Both the position numbers and the translations under genes were made by a program. A stretch of DNA of 64,000 nucleotides from Uloborus plumipes (taxonomy: Eukaryota; Arthropoda; Arachnida; Araneae; Uloboridae), in NCBI GenBank assembly GCA_038373865.1, contig JAXGGA010001681.1, positions 79,990-143,989 on the forward strand. Reading direction: 5' to 3'. The notes beneath the pieces were generated by a model, which was not told the DNA's origin, did not search any database, and was given only the letters and a program-made list of their open reading frames with translations. Of this stretch, positions 22,381-32,435 are shown in pieces; positions within the stretch are counted from its first letter, which is position 1; each line of letters begins with the position of its first letter.

Positions 22381-23016
22381 TTAAGGGTCATTCCATAGTG
22401 ACTAATGTAACATTAAGAGCTGATTTTGTAACTGCTTTTACTTGTAACTTAAAGGATTAAAAATATTTTTTAGTTATGCTGGTGGATTTACAATGTACAT
22501 GGTATCTATGTATCATTTCTGCTAAGAATTTAAAACAAAATTACTGGCAGTAGATATTTTTTCAACCAAAATAGCAGCGTGACTAACGTAACGTTTTTGC
22601 AACCCTGAAAGTGAATGCTCATGTTGTGAGGCAAACATTTCTCAAAGTTAAGCAAGTGTTAAAAATTGAATGATATATTTGAAAAATGTGTAAAGTTGGC
22701 TTTTAAAAACATAACACACATTTATTAAATCTTAATTTTTTTTTAGTCTTGAGTGTCACTTTTACTCAAGATAGAGTGTGACTAAACGTAACGTGACTAA
22801 CGTAACCATCGAATAACAAGCAGTAAACACATTACAAACTGTTTATTATGGCTAATCTTAGTGATAATTGCAATACTTTTTCAATTTTTTTAAATTTCTT
22901 ATGTTGTATAATTTTCATTTATTTGTTTATTTATTTATTTTTTGATACTTTTTTCATTTCAGTATTTTTTTTTTCCCCTTCGGCTGAGGTTGACATTTCT
23001 GTGGAATGACCCTTAA
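22381..23016. mobile_element. TTAA-flanked MITE (piggyBac-like) with repeated GTGACTAACGTAAC motifs
   Basis: Element 22385-23012 (628 bp) has inverted ends GGGTCATTCCA / TGGAATGACCC between TTAA tetranucleotides (22381-22384 and 23013-23016). TTAA duplication is the mark of piggyBac-type integration. Inside, GTGACTAAYGTAAC-like motifs recur at about 22400, 22578, 22786 and 22794. No transposase frame. A diverged copy lies at 11920-12195. Confidence 0.75.
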
Positions 23017-23159
23017 TTTGTCAACTTTGCAATGTTATTTTAAGTTATCACAATAAATAGAAATTTATATACCTTAAACATTTATGTAACTGCAATACTG
23101 TGTTGCAGTTCCACTTCTGTTTTCCCCATTCTTATTTAAGTCATTTAGTATTTACCCAA

Positions 23160-24105
23160 GTATCATCAACTCATCGGATTTTGCTCGGCCGATCAACTAA
23201 CTCCTCGTAAACTGATCCCGTAACGCACGACGATATCGTTCCGATCAGTATCCGAGCACGGTTTTCGATGAGCTACTTTTCATCGGAAAGCGATATCTTT
23301 CGGATCAACTTTCCCGATGAAAATAAGATGAGCAAAATTCCATCGGAAAATGATATCTTTCCGATCACTTTTCCCGATGAAAATAAGATGAGCTATATTC
23401 CATCGAAAAACGATATCCTTCCTATCAAATTTCCCGATGAAAATTAACCGAGCTATGTGTTATTGGAAAACTATGTACTTCCAATCAAATTTCCCGATGA
23501 AAATATGCCAAGCTACAGATTTCATCGGAAAGAGGTCGTAAAGATCAAATTTTCTGATGAAAATTTTCCCAATCTCAAATTTTTGTTAAATATGCAGTGT
23601 TGGTCTCCTTATTCGTAGACTTGGTAGCGTGGTGGTAGAGCGTTGGCTTTCCGCGCTGATGACTCGGGTTCGATGCTGGAGTTAGCCAGTCGCAAATGGT
23701 TGGGGGAAATAAAAAAGAGGTTCCAAAATTCACTGCCACGGAACTAAACTGCGCTCTTTTTTCTTTTTTTCTCTTTTTTCTTTAAATTGATCCAACTCTC
23801 ATCGTATTTTGATCCAAAATTTATCGCCACGGAACTACACTGCTCGTATATTGATCCAACTCTCATCGTATTTTCATCCAAAATTGATCCTAAATTCATC
23901 GGCACGGGACTGCACTGCTCGTAAATTGCTCCAAATCTCATCGTAAACTCATCGGATTTTGCTGCTCGGATTCTGATTGGCCGATGAGACATATTGGAGC
24001 AATTCCCGATGAAAACTCATCGAAATCCGATCACCGGCCGATGAGAATCTCATCGGGTTTCGATGAATGGCCGATCATCGGCCGATGAGATTATGCTGCT
24101 AGGGT
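23160..24105. repeat. Composite element: ~60-bp tandem repeats, tRNA-like core, second tandem block
   Basis: About five ~60-bp units (23260-23575), each with TTTCCCGATGAAAATAAGAT, ATGAGCTA and CATCGGAAA..GATATC parts, are followed by a tRNA-like stretch. A second block then repeats GATCCAACTCTCATCGTAT-type units (about 23785-23960). Both outer ends carry CTCATCGG/CGGCCGATGAG motifs; the right end closes with the palindrome ATCGGCCGAT shortly before GCTGCTAGG. A hairpin followed by CTAG recalls a Helitron 3' end, but the next base is not T, so I do not assign it. Confidence 0.6.
23615..23688 (+). tRNA. tRNA-like (degenerate, Gly-TCC-like) Pol III head, not a functional tRNA
   Basis: A-box-like TGGTAGCGTGGTGGTAGAGC and B-box GGTTCGATGC are at the usual spacing. 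An anticodon-like arm TTGGC / GCTGA pairs around the 7-nt loop TTTCCGC (TCC at the anticodon place). The acceptor and T stems pair poorly, so this is most likely the promoter head of a SINE-like or composite repeat rather than a gene for tRNA. Confidence 0.5.
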
Positions 24106-24690
24106 AGTAATAAAATGGAACCATGAATAATGTAACCCAATACAAATTTTAAAAGTATCTCTCCTTTCCCATGAAATTTCACCAATGAAATTTCAAATTA
24201 TTTTTCTGATTTTACTCTCAATTGTAATTTGTTAAAATTATACTGTTTTTTAGTAAATTTTTTGCTATCCAACAATTTGTTCTAGTTTTGTCAGTTTTTT
24301 TTTTTTTTCATTTTTGCCGGTTTTTAAAAGTTTCCCCAATGTCCCAGCAAAAATACCATTTTTCCGGCAAAATGCCCAACCCTATTCAAAATTGAAAGAA
24401 GATGGCCATTTTGAGACAAAAAATTTGAATTTTGAGCTTTTTGGATTTTTTTTTTTAATTTCAAAACCTCGCCTATGTGAATTCTAGTGCATCGAGGAAC
24501 CTCTGTGCCAAGTTTGATAAAAATCCGACGAAAACTGTGGATTTGTATATGGAACAAACCAAACAAACAAACACACATACATCCATTTTTATATATATAG
24601 ACTGAAACTAAAATCGTAAAAATGACTACAGCATTTTTCAGATTGCATATCAAGTCTAAAATCAAATGCTTAACCAGAAATCGAATTATA

Positions 24691-25184
24691 AGTATATCCA
24701 GGGCCGCCGTTTGGGGGGGGATACTGGACCTCTAGTACCGGGGCCCGGAGCTTTGGGGGGCCCGTAAGGTTATGAACATGTTTTTCCAGTTTTAGTGTCA
24801 ATAATTTCATCAAAAAAAAAAAAAAAAAGAAAGCTGTTAAAAAAAAAAAAAAAAAATCCCGCTTTCCATTGCCGATTCTCAATGTGAAACAATTGCTAGT
24901 ACAAACACTAATGAATGAAACACGATTGCGCAAAGAAAATTGCACCTCTTTTTAAAATCATCTGGCGATACAAATAACGTGAAAATAAAATCAGGTGCAC
25001 ACTTTCGTAATAAAAAAAAAGTTTTTCCGTAATTTTTTTTTTCTCTCTTTTTTTTTTTACAATTGCAAATGTGCTGAAACGACGGCATAAAAATATGCAA
25101 TTTGGGGGAGGGGGTGCATGGGGGGGGGCCGCATTAAAATTAGTACCGGGCCCCATCGCTGGTAACGGCGGCCCTGAGTATATC
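24691..25184. mobile_element. Small hAT MITE (CAGGGCCGCCG ends), copy 1
   Basis: Element 24699-25176 (478 bp) has ends CAGGGCCGCCGTTTGG / AACGGCGGCCCTG and perfect 8-bp duplications AGTATATC at 24691-24698 and 25177-25184. The body contains long homopolymer and G-rich runs. A second copy in reverse order lies at 56966-57418. Confidence 0.9.
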
Positions 25185-26039
25185 AATGTATCGAAACTAT
25201 TTTTGGGCTGATACATAGGATACGTTTTCTTTATAAAGTAAGAAGAGTACACAGAAATAAAGTTTTGGTTCTAAGGTGGGGAAAAAATTTTCCTTTCCCC
25301 AGCTGCTGAGGGCAATGTAGAATTTAACGTTAGGCCTAGCAACTTAGCAAAAACGTTTTCTCCCTTGTAGAAGTTAGGGATATTTGGAAGGATTTTCTCC
25401 CTCTATCACAAAAGTTTCCCCATTCGCACAATTTTTTTTCCCTGGGTCCAGCGACAGTCATCACCTGTCCAGCTCACCTTATCGGTCCCTATTGTACTCT
25501 CCTAATCCTCGGCCCCCTGCGGCTCATGGTGACAGGTTCGAGATAAGGAGTTAGGCGGATTCCAGTATGTACCGAATCTTTATCTGCATTCAATTAAAGA
25601 ACATCTGAGGCCCCTAACCCGGCCAGGGGAACAATGTGTCACTTTTTTTTTTTTTTGAAGGCGATGCCATTGGGGCATAGCCCTCCCCCCCCCCCCAAAA
25701 AAAAAAACAGACTAAAATCGAAAACATGGATATAATGGTTAAATTACTAACTGTAACTAAACAAAGCATCATTTAAAAAAAGGTCCGAGAGTCCTGGCTT
25801 ACAGAGCCTGATTAATGACTAAACCCCCTGCTTTTTAGGGCCCTGAGATAGTTAAAACTGATTCAGCCAATGTTTGAAATTGTAAGGTTGACGCAGACCT
25901 ACATTGTCGTATCAGAACCACCGCTATTGGATGAAAGTAGAGGCTCTTAAGAATCGATTAAAAAGCCTTTGCTTTTGGTTATATTTAGCTTAAAATGCCT
26001 CGTTTACAAAAGAAGTTGATTAGAACTAGCATTTGAAAG

Positions 26040-27103
26040 CTACAGGCAAATTATAGTATTTGGCTTCCTTCTTAAACTTTTTTCTAGTCAAGAAATCTAT
26101 ATTTGAACATCTGTTTTGCAAGAAAATTTTCTTTTATCTTTTTAATGTCCTCATCTTTCTAAATACCAAGTCAGATGGTTCATTTGTTAGGGATAAGAAA
26201 TTTCCTTCTCAAGCTGTTTTACTCCATCATACGCCTAGTACGGAAAATGAGTTATTAGTTACAGTGATAAAACGATACTCATGTAGGTTTTTCATGCAAA
26301 GTGATTTGGAAATAGCAATTTTTAAATGGTAAAATTAGTTAAAAATCTCATTTTGCTCCTTCAAAATTCCCCCAAAACACCCTCATTTTTGTTTTTCAAA
26401 TTGAGTACAAGCCCTGAGTGTGGAATCATAAAATCATGCTATTTTACTTGCTTTTTAGCGCATACATTTTAAAATTTTATGTTTCGATTTACACACCAGA
26501 AAACAATTCTAACTTAAAAATACTATAGCGGTTGGGCAATGTTCCTAACAGCTAGATCACATGGGATTGTTAATTTTAATCTCAAAATAACTTTGTTAAA
26601 TATGCCATATTTAGCAATTTTTCATCTATCGTATTATCGCTTTTCTTCTTGTCAATGATAACGATTTGTGGAACCACAAGACATTTTTATTTTGACAGAA
26701 TATAATTTTTGAGGATTTTTGTTGTTTTTTTTTTATCCTCATATTTTTGTAGTCTCAGTAACCAAAAGTTCTCTCAGAGGCTCTGAAATTGGGGATAGTC
26801 TGCTCTACACCCCCTTAAAAAGAGTTCATAGCAGCACTCTTCTGATACATATCCCGCCGCATCGTCAAATCCAAAAAACGGCGTGAGAATTGAAAAAAGC
26901 GAAAAACCATGACGGGGTGTTGTATCAGCGCAAAGACACATAAATTAGAAAAATAGTCTGGAATCTTTTTTCTTGCGCAAAATCTAAGTGAAAAATCTAG
27001 GAGTTTTTGTGAGAGGAGGGGGGGGGGCATGAGCTCCTCCTGAATTCTCGAAATTCAAGGCATGTGACTGCTCCCCTAAACTTTTGGTCACTCTGCGCCT
27101 ATG
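26040..27103 (+). repeat. Diverged partial copy of the EL transposon family
   Basis: Shares blocks with the 35782-38704 element: GTGTGGAATCATAAA..TCATGCTATT, a GATTTGTGGAACCACAAG-like block, CACTCTTCTGATA, and the right end AAACTTTTGGTCACTCTGCG + CCTATG at 27103. The left end is not resolved. Confidence 0.5.
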
Positions 27104-28067
27104 CCTAAAAAGTAGAGCCACTTGACAAGTTCATCGGGTTTTGCCATCCCACCGGCCCCTGTGTTGGTCAGTTTTTTCACCAACAATTTTAAAGGACGAT
27201 GCCAGAAGTCCGCTAAGCTCAACTAGAATCGAAAGCATGAATGCATTGATGATTTTAAGCAACTAGTAACTAACATATCTAACGCGTTTTCTTACACCCA
27301 GAACCTGATTTACCAAGATGCTTATTAGACTCCACTCCCCCTTTGCTCAGGGTACTACTAAAAAATTTTCATTAATATTTTAAAGGACATGTAAATGTTT
27401 TTCTCAATAAACTCATCAACAGAAACAGGAAAATAGCAATAAAACGTTTTATTTGAATAAATTTTCAGTGAAGTTTAGATTGTACCCCATGTGAATTCTT
27501 GTTATGTGTATCATGAGTGAAATAAAGATTGAATGACACCGCAGACTATAGCCGTGTAAGCGAACTGACAATAAATAAATAAATAAATAGATGAAATTGT
27601 AACTCAATGGTTTTTTCCTCAAATTGTACCAGTAAAGTAAAACTGTAAACTGCAAATTAGATGGCTACCGTCCCTAATTTCTAAGCCAAGCCCAGCACAC
27701 ACCATTTACACACTGTTACAAATGTCCCCCTCTCCCCCCGTTTCTTCAGGCACTGTTATTTGTAGACGCTAATTTTGTAAAGATGATTTTTTGATCAATT
27801 AGCAGAATTTCTTGAATTTAAGTCTATATTTTTCTCCTGAAACACAAATCAACTGTGCCAACAAAAGTTGCACTAATGGTTGCAACATCAAAATAGACTT
27901 AATGCATAGCCGATCTCTTACAGCTTAATATCAATAAAATTTAGAATGAATGAGTATTTATTTGCAGTTTGATAAGTTACAAATTTATTTCATAGATCAT
28001 CAAAATATAGTGATAAAAAAAATTAAATATATCAAGCATTTCAAAGTAGTTCAAACTACCTCAAAAT

Positions 28068-28829
28068 ATATTGTAACGAGTCCGTAGCACCTTCAACTTT
28101 CTTAAATAATCATTCCAATCTTGAGGAAGTAACTATAAATTTATTTACAATTATGTACACGTATTTACAATAGGAGCAGGAATTAATTGCTAAACATCCA
28201 GTAATTAGGTAGCAAACAGCACACTGCACTCTCAACAGTAACTCAGCACCATGTATCTAACGTGAACAGTAATTAGGAAACTACAAAAGCAAAACGAACA
28301 TTCGCCCAAGCGAATAAAACGAGTCTCTCAGAAATCAAATCGGAGTAAAAAACTAACTAACTCTGGGCGAAACTGCAGTCTTAGGATGCTATTTGATCGA
28401 GCTGTGGGTGCATTTGCTACAGTTCTGCCTCAGCCCTGGCTTACGGGCGGTAACTCATTGCATAACTAACTCTGTTCAAGGCAGTTGGACAGCTATACTC
28501 GGAAGGAATTTTCTACAACATTCTAGCAAAATCCGGAGTGTTCTATTCATTCAAACTTAAATAATACATTCAAGAAAATTCTAGCGAGAAAAAGAAAAAC
28601 CTACAATATTGCAGCTCAGAGCGAAAATGTCTTCATGCTTATTAAATGTAGGGCAAGTGTAAAAACTACAAAATGTTACAGGACCGGTATACAAATGATA
28701 AAAGTGATATCTTCAGATACTTTTGCAACATGTCGCCAGATAAAACCAAAACTAGTGACACCAAGAACAATTCAAAAAAATGGTGCAAGGAAGGAAAAAA
28801 ACAACTATTTACAAGATTTGTAACAATAT
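28068..28829 (-). mobile_element. Solo LTR, copy A
   Basis: LTR 28072-28825 (754 bp) with 4-bp duplications ATAT on both sides. Read on the minus strand it starts TGTTACAAATCTTG and ends GGACTCGTTACA. It matches copies B and C, which have a TATA box and poly-A signal in this orientation. TG...CA ends and a 4-bp duplication fit a Ty3/gypsy-type LTR. No internal region or second LTR, so it is a recombination remnant. Confidence 0.8.
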
Positions 28830-29079
28830 GTAATTATTACATACTGTATGTTTTTATCTCAAGTATTTTTTAAAATGTATAATAATTTAATTTTTATGAT
28901 TGACGACAAATACGAGAAGGTTTTCTTTACTTTTATTTTTTATTTATTTTTTAATTTTTTTTTTTTTACTCAGACTAGTTGAATAACTTGAACTGGAATC
29001 AATCTCAAAAGGGAGAGGGGGCTCGGGGCCTCGCAAAATTTATTCGCCCAGTCTTAGTTTTGTTCTTGCTACGCTACTG

Positions 29080-29607
29080 ATCCCAACCCAACTTTATGTG
29101 CAAAGGTAGGATAACATATATGTTTTACTGATAAGAGGAACGTTTGGATAGTTTCTTCACCAGCAATATAGCGTTTGATCTCTGGCCATTTCTTTGTGAT
29201 ATAATGTTAATATTTTGACCTGCTGTCCCACTCGCACAGAAAACAAAACTACTAATTTGTATAACCAAGTTGCAGACTAGTGAGAATGGCAATTATTTTA
29301 AAATCTGCACATATGCTCTATTTATGTTGTGAGCAGCAAATTTCATGAAGTAATTTAGTTATACTTTCGTAAGATTCTTTCATTATGCAAGAATAAGCTA
29401 TTGGAACCGATGGCATGGCAATTCTATTGTTGAGCCTATTTCTATTGCCTTCCAGCTAGTTTTTGAACCATCGATGAAAAAACGCCATTCTTCTGACTTA
29501 TATGAGTAATTTAAAGCAGATATCAAAGTAAATTCTGTTTCTACTCCCTTTTTACATATTTTACAGCTGTAATAAGTAAAACATATGCGTTTGTGGATCA
29601 AATGCAT
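29080..29607 (-). pseudogene. Arthropod dispersed uncharacterised protein family, 5' part
   Basis: On the minus strand from 29607, one frame gives SYKSEEWRFFIDGSKTSWKA, followed in broken frames by IMKESYESITKLL, ICADFKIIAIL, LQLGYTN, FCFLCEWDSRSK and finally LPLHIKLGW at 29090. These are the conserved blocks, in order, of the same family as 21050-21414. The last codons are cut by the hAT insertion at 29080 and resume at 21414. At least four disruptions. Function of the family is unknown to me. Confidence 0.75.
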
Positions 29608-29799
29608 CTAAAAGAAAAAGGCAATAAACTTATAACTTCTCTAAGATAACCTATATAATTCAAAACGTATAAATGGAATTGCTTAAAATTTGAGGATGAT
29701 AGAAAAATTTTGCTAGCATATTCCTTTTCGACACCTTGAAATCTATAAGAAACACACGAAGAACATTGAGGAACAGAAATTTCGTTAAAATTTGTTTTT

Positions 29800-30058
29800 C
29801 AGTGTAATAAATTGTAAAATTGCTTATTTTAAGTTTTAAAGTTTTAAATTGGAACCTCTACTGACAGTATTATACTGTTGTTTTTACAGTATAATACAGC
29901 TGAATTTTACGGCAATAAACTGTAAAATTGCTAACTTTACAGTAAGAAACTGTAAAATTGCTAGTTCTAGTTTATTACTGTGCATTTTACAGTTTTAAAT
30001 TGGAACCTCGGCTGCCAGTATATTATACTGTAAAAACAACAGTTGATTTTTTGCTGTG
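29800..30058 (-). mobile_element. TA-type MITE copy, inverted and diverged
   Basis: In reverse orientation it matches 30446-30792: CAGCAAAAAATCAACTG, the ACAGTATAATA..CTGGCAGCCGAG block and ACTGTAAAATGCAC follow in the same order. Its left terminus is degenerate. Confidence 0.6.
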
Positions 30059-30443
30059 TATGGGAATATTATTTGGCGGTCACTCTCAGCAGCTTCGAGT
30101 TCAAGTGTGCATAATATCACGTCTCGTTTATTAATTCTTATTTGTGTGATTGATCTGTTTTAATCATTATGCCACTGTTTGCAAGTAATATTGTGCACTG
30201 TCATGCCATTTCGGTGAAATTAAACGCAAAGTTTAGTGCTTAATGGACTTAAAATGTTAAAAAACATATTATACCGCCACATTCTAAGTAGTAATAGTAA
30301 TTAGTATGTAACATTTCTGTACTTTACGGTTGATTAATTGGCTGGACGGGCTCCTTAAAAAGGGGAACCTCTTGAAAACTTTTTTAATAAAATATTGTTT
30401 TACATGGGAGACACTTTTTACTTTTCGTTCCCTTACCGAAAAT

Positions 30444-30794
30444 TACACTGCAAAAAATTAACTGTTGTTTTTACTGTATAATACTGGCAGCCGAGATTCC
30501 AATTTAAAACTGTAAAATGCACTGTAATAATCTGTAAAACTAGCAATGTTACAGTTTCTTACTGTAATGTTAGCAATTTTACAGTTTACTGTAGTAAAAT
30601 TTAGCTGTATTATACTGTAAGAACAACAGTATAATACTGCCAGCAGAGGTTCCAGTTTAAAACTGCAAAATGCACGGTAATAAACTAAAATTAGCAATTT
30701 TAGTTTATTACTGTAAAATTAGCAATTTTACAGTTTATGACTATAAAATTAGCTGAATTATACTGTAAAAATAACATTCAGTTTTTACAGTGTA
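30444..30794 (+). mobile_element. TA-flanked MITE built of ACAGTAATAAACTG modules
   Basis: Element 30446-30792 (347 bp) has inverted ends CACTGCAAAAA / TTTTTACAGTG, and TA flanks at 30444-30445 and 30793-30794. The interior is a series of forward and inverted modules of the type AATTTTACAGTTTATTACTGT. The TA duplication points to Tc1/mariner-type mobilisation. Confidence 0.75.
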
Positions 30795-31447
30795 TTTCTG
30801 TACCCGCCCTTGAGGTAATAGAATTAAAAGTTGAAGTTGCAGTTGACTTTGGAGTTGATCTGAACAAATCATCCTATGAGTGATACCCGCTTCCGATTAC
30901 AATCACTCTTCATGTTAACAACAAATGAACGACGATAAATATGTTTGCAAGATATCTCTATCGTTGAAGCTTTCATTCATCACCGTCACCCTGACAGCCC
31001 GGGGCGTGAAGAGGCTTTGTCTCATCGCCTTTGAGGTTAACAAAACTTTTTCAAGACAGCTAACATCGTTCAAGCATGATTGAATCCGAGGAGGAAACCT
31101 TTTATTCCAGCCCTGGACACGCACTATTTAACAGAGACTGATGGATTCCGAAAACCTAAAACGCCACAGCATTGAAAGTTTTGCTGATCACCACCCTCGC
31201 TGCCGATCGAGTTCATATTTGCTTTCCAATATAATTACTGTTTTGGCTAAGGGGAGTCGTTGAACCTGTAAATTGTTGAATATAAAAAAGAAGTGAAGTT
31301 GGAAATTTCATCAATAATAATTTCACTTGAACAGAGCCTGCAAGTGACGACTGCTTCAATATCGGCAACCTATCCTCACAACTAACCATGCTTAAAAACA
31401 TTTGCATTTTTTTTTTTTTTTGCTAATGCTATTCAGATTTTTCCCAC

Positions 31448-32233
31448 CAGTAGTGAGTAGAGCGATACAAAAAAATAGCAGTTTGTAGCGATTTCAGGAA
31501 ACTACTTTTAAATTAAAAAAAAAATAAATATATGAAAAAAATTAAAAAAGGAGAGAACGAAGGAAAAAAAACAAGGTTTAATTGACTCTGACTGATGCAA
31601 ATCTTGCACTACAGCAGCGGACGCAATGAGAAATAAGAACCATAAAAATAAGAGCTGATCTTAGATACATCGCTTTGAAAAACAAATGCATTCTATCTGT
31701 TTGATATCATTGGTTTATTTGGCATCATAATTTTTATATTCCTTCAAATAATTTTCGTGTTCCTAAATATTCCCTGGCAAGAAGTTTAAAAAAAATGAAG
31801 GTTGAATTCTTTCAATCTTTCAACTGTTGAATCCTTTCTTGTGGCAACTATTCGTAAAAATTGCAAAAAAAAAAAAAAATCTAAAAAGGACAATTTTTAG
31901 CCAAAAAAAAAAGGGGGGGGGAACAACAAGGAAAAGTAACAAATAAATTCAAAGAAAATTCCTGGTTCGATTCCATATTCAAATGAGTTAATTTATTAAT
32001 GTAAATCACTTCTCGAATTTTTTTTTTTTTTTTTTTTTTTTTTTGTCAATCCTCAAACGGTGTATGCTTTTTATTTATTTATTTTTTAAAAAAGTAGCGA
32101 AGTAGCGACTACAATTCAAAAGTAGTTTGTAGTCGCTACATTTAAAAAAAAGTAGTTGTAGCTGTAGTTAACTACATTTGTAACAGAGTAGTTGTAGTTC
32201 GCTACAAAATAAATGTAGTTTTTCAAACCACTG
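31448..32233 (-). mobile_element. Non-autonomous hAT element, copy 2 (inverted)
   Basis: Reverse-oriented relative of 19390-20385, running from CAGTAGTGAGTAGAGCG to GTAGTTTTTCAAACCACTG. About 90 bp near its left end is deleted relative to copy 1. The nested hairpin is absent. It sits in a unit of the ~400-bp tandem array. Target duplication not preserved. Confidence 0.75.
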
Positions 32234-32237
32234 GTTT

Positions 32238-32435
32238 AAAGCTTATTTAAAACTGCTAAAGTAAAATAAAATTCTAATAAATGACACAGTTATTTTGTTT
32301 CTTTTTAAAAGATATTTTTCACATTCAATTTTACGTAAATTAGAACATCTTCTATTTGCATTTGCAAGATTTTTTTTTGCTGTTAGGTCTGTTCAGTCTG
32401 TCTTTTCCAGGACGTCAATAACTTATATCAGCGAA
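32238..32435 (+). repeat. ~400-bp tandem array, left fragment of a split unit
   Basis: Begins AAAGCTTATTTAAAACTGC and ends at GACGTCAATAACTTATATCAGCGAA. It continues at 49858 after the EL0 transposon: joining the two gives a unit of about 390 bp, in line with the later units (427 and 376 bp). Confidence 0.7.

Larger units (their letters stand above)
21407..29087. mobile_element. 7.7-kb hAT-like composite transposon splitting the pseudogene
   Basis: Element 21415-29079 starts CAGAGGCGTAGCAAGGGG and ends TTCTTGCTACGCTACTG. Perfect 8-bp duplications ATCCCAAC lie at 21407-21414 and 29080-29087. The subterminal GGGCGAAT and GCGAGGCCC motifs are mirrored at both ends. The two flanks belong to one broken minus-strand reading frame, which independently confirms both boundaries. 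Within it lie a FLYWCH frame, a TTAA-flanked MITE, a tandem-repeat composite, a hAT MITE, a diverged EL-like segment and a solo LTR. No intact hAT transposase is visible. Confidence 0.85.

Noticed and set aside
23260..23960. Regularly spaced repeats considered as a CRISPR array
   Set aside because: Units are contiguous tandem repeats without unique spacers, and the DNA is eukaryotic.
23160..24105. Helitron assignment from the terminal palindrome and CTAG
   Set aside because: The base after CTAG is G rather than T, there is no Rep/helicase coding sequence, and the 5' end is not fixed.
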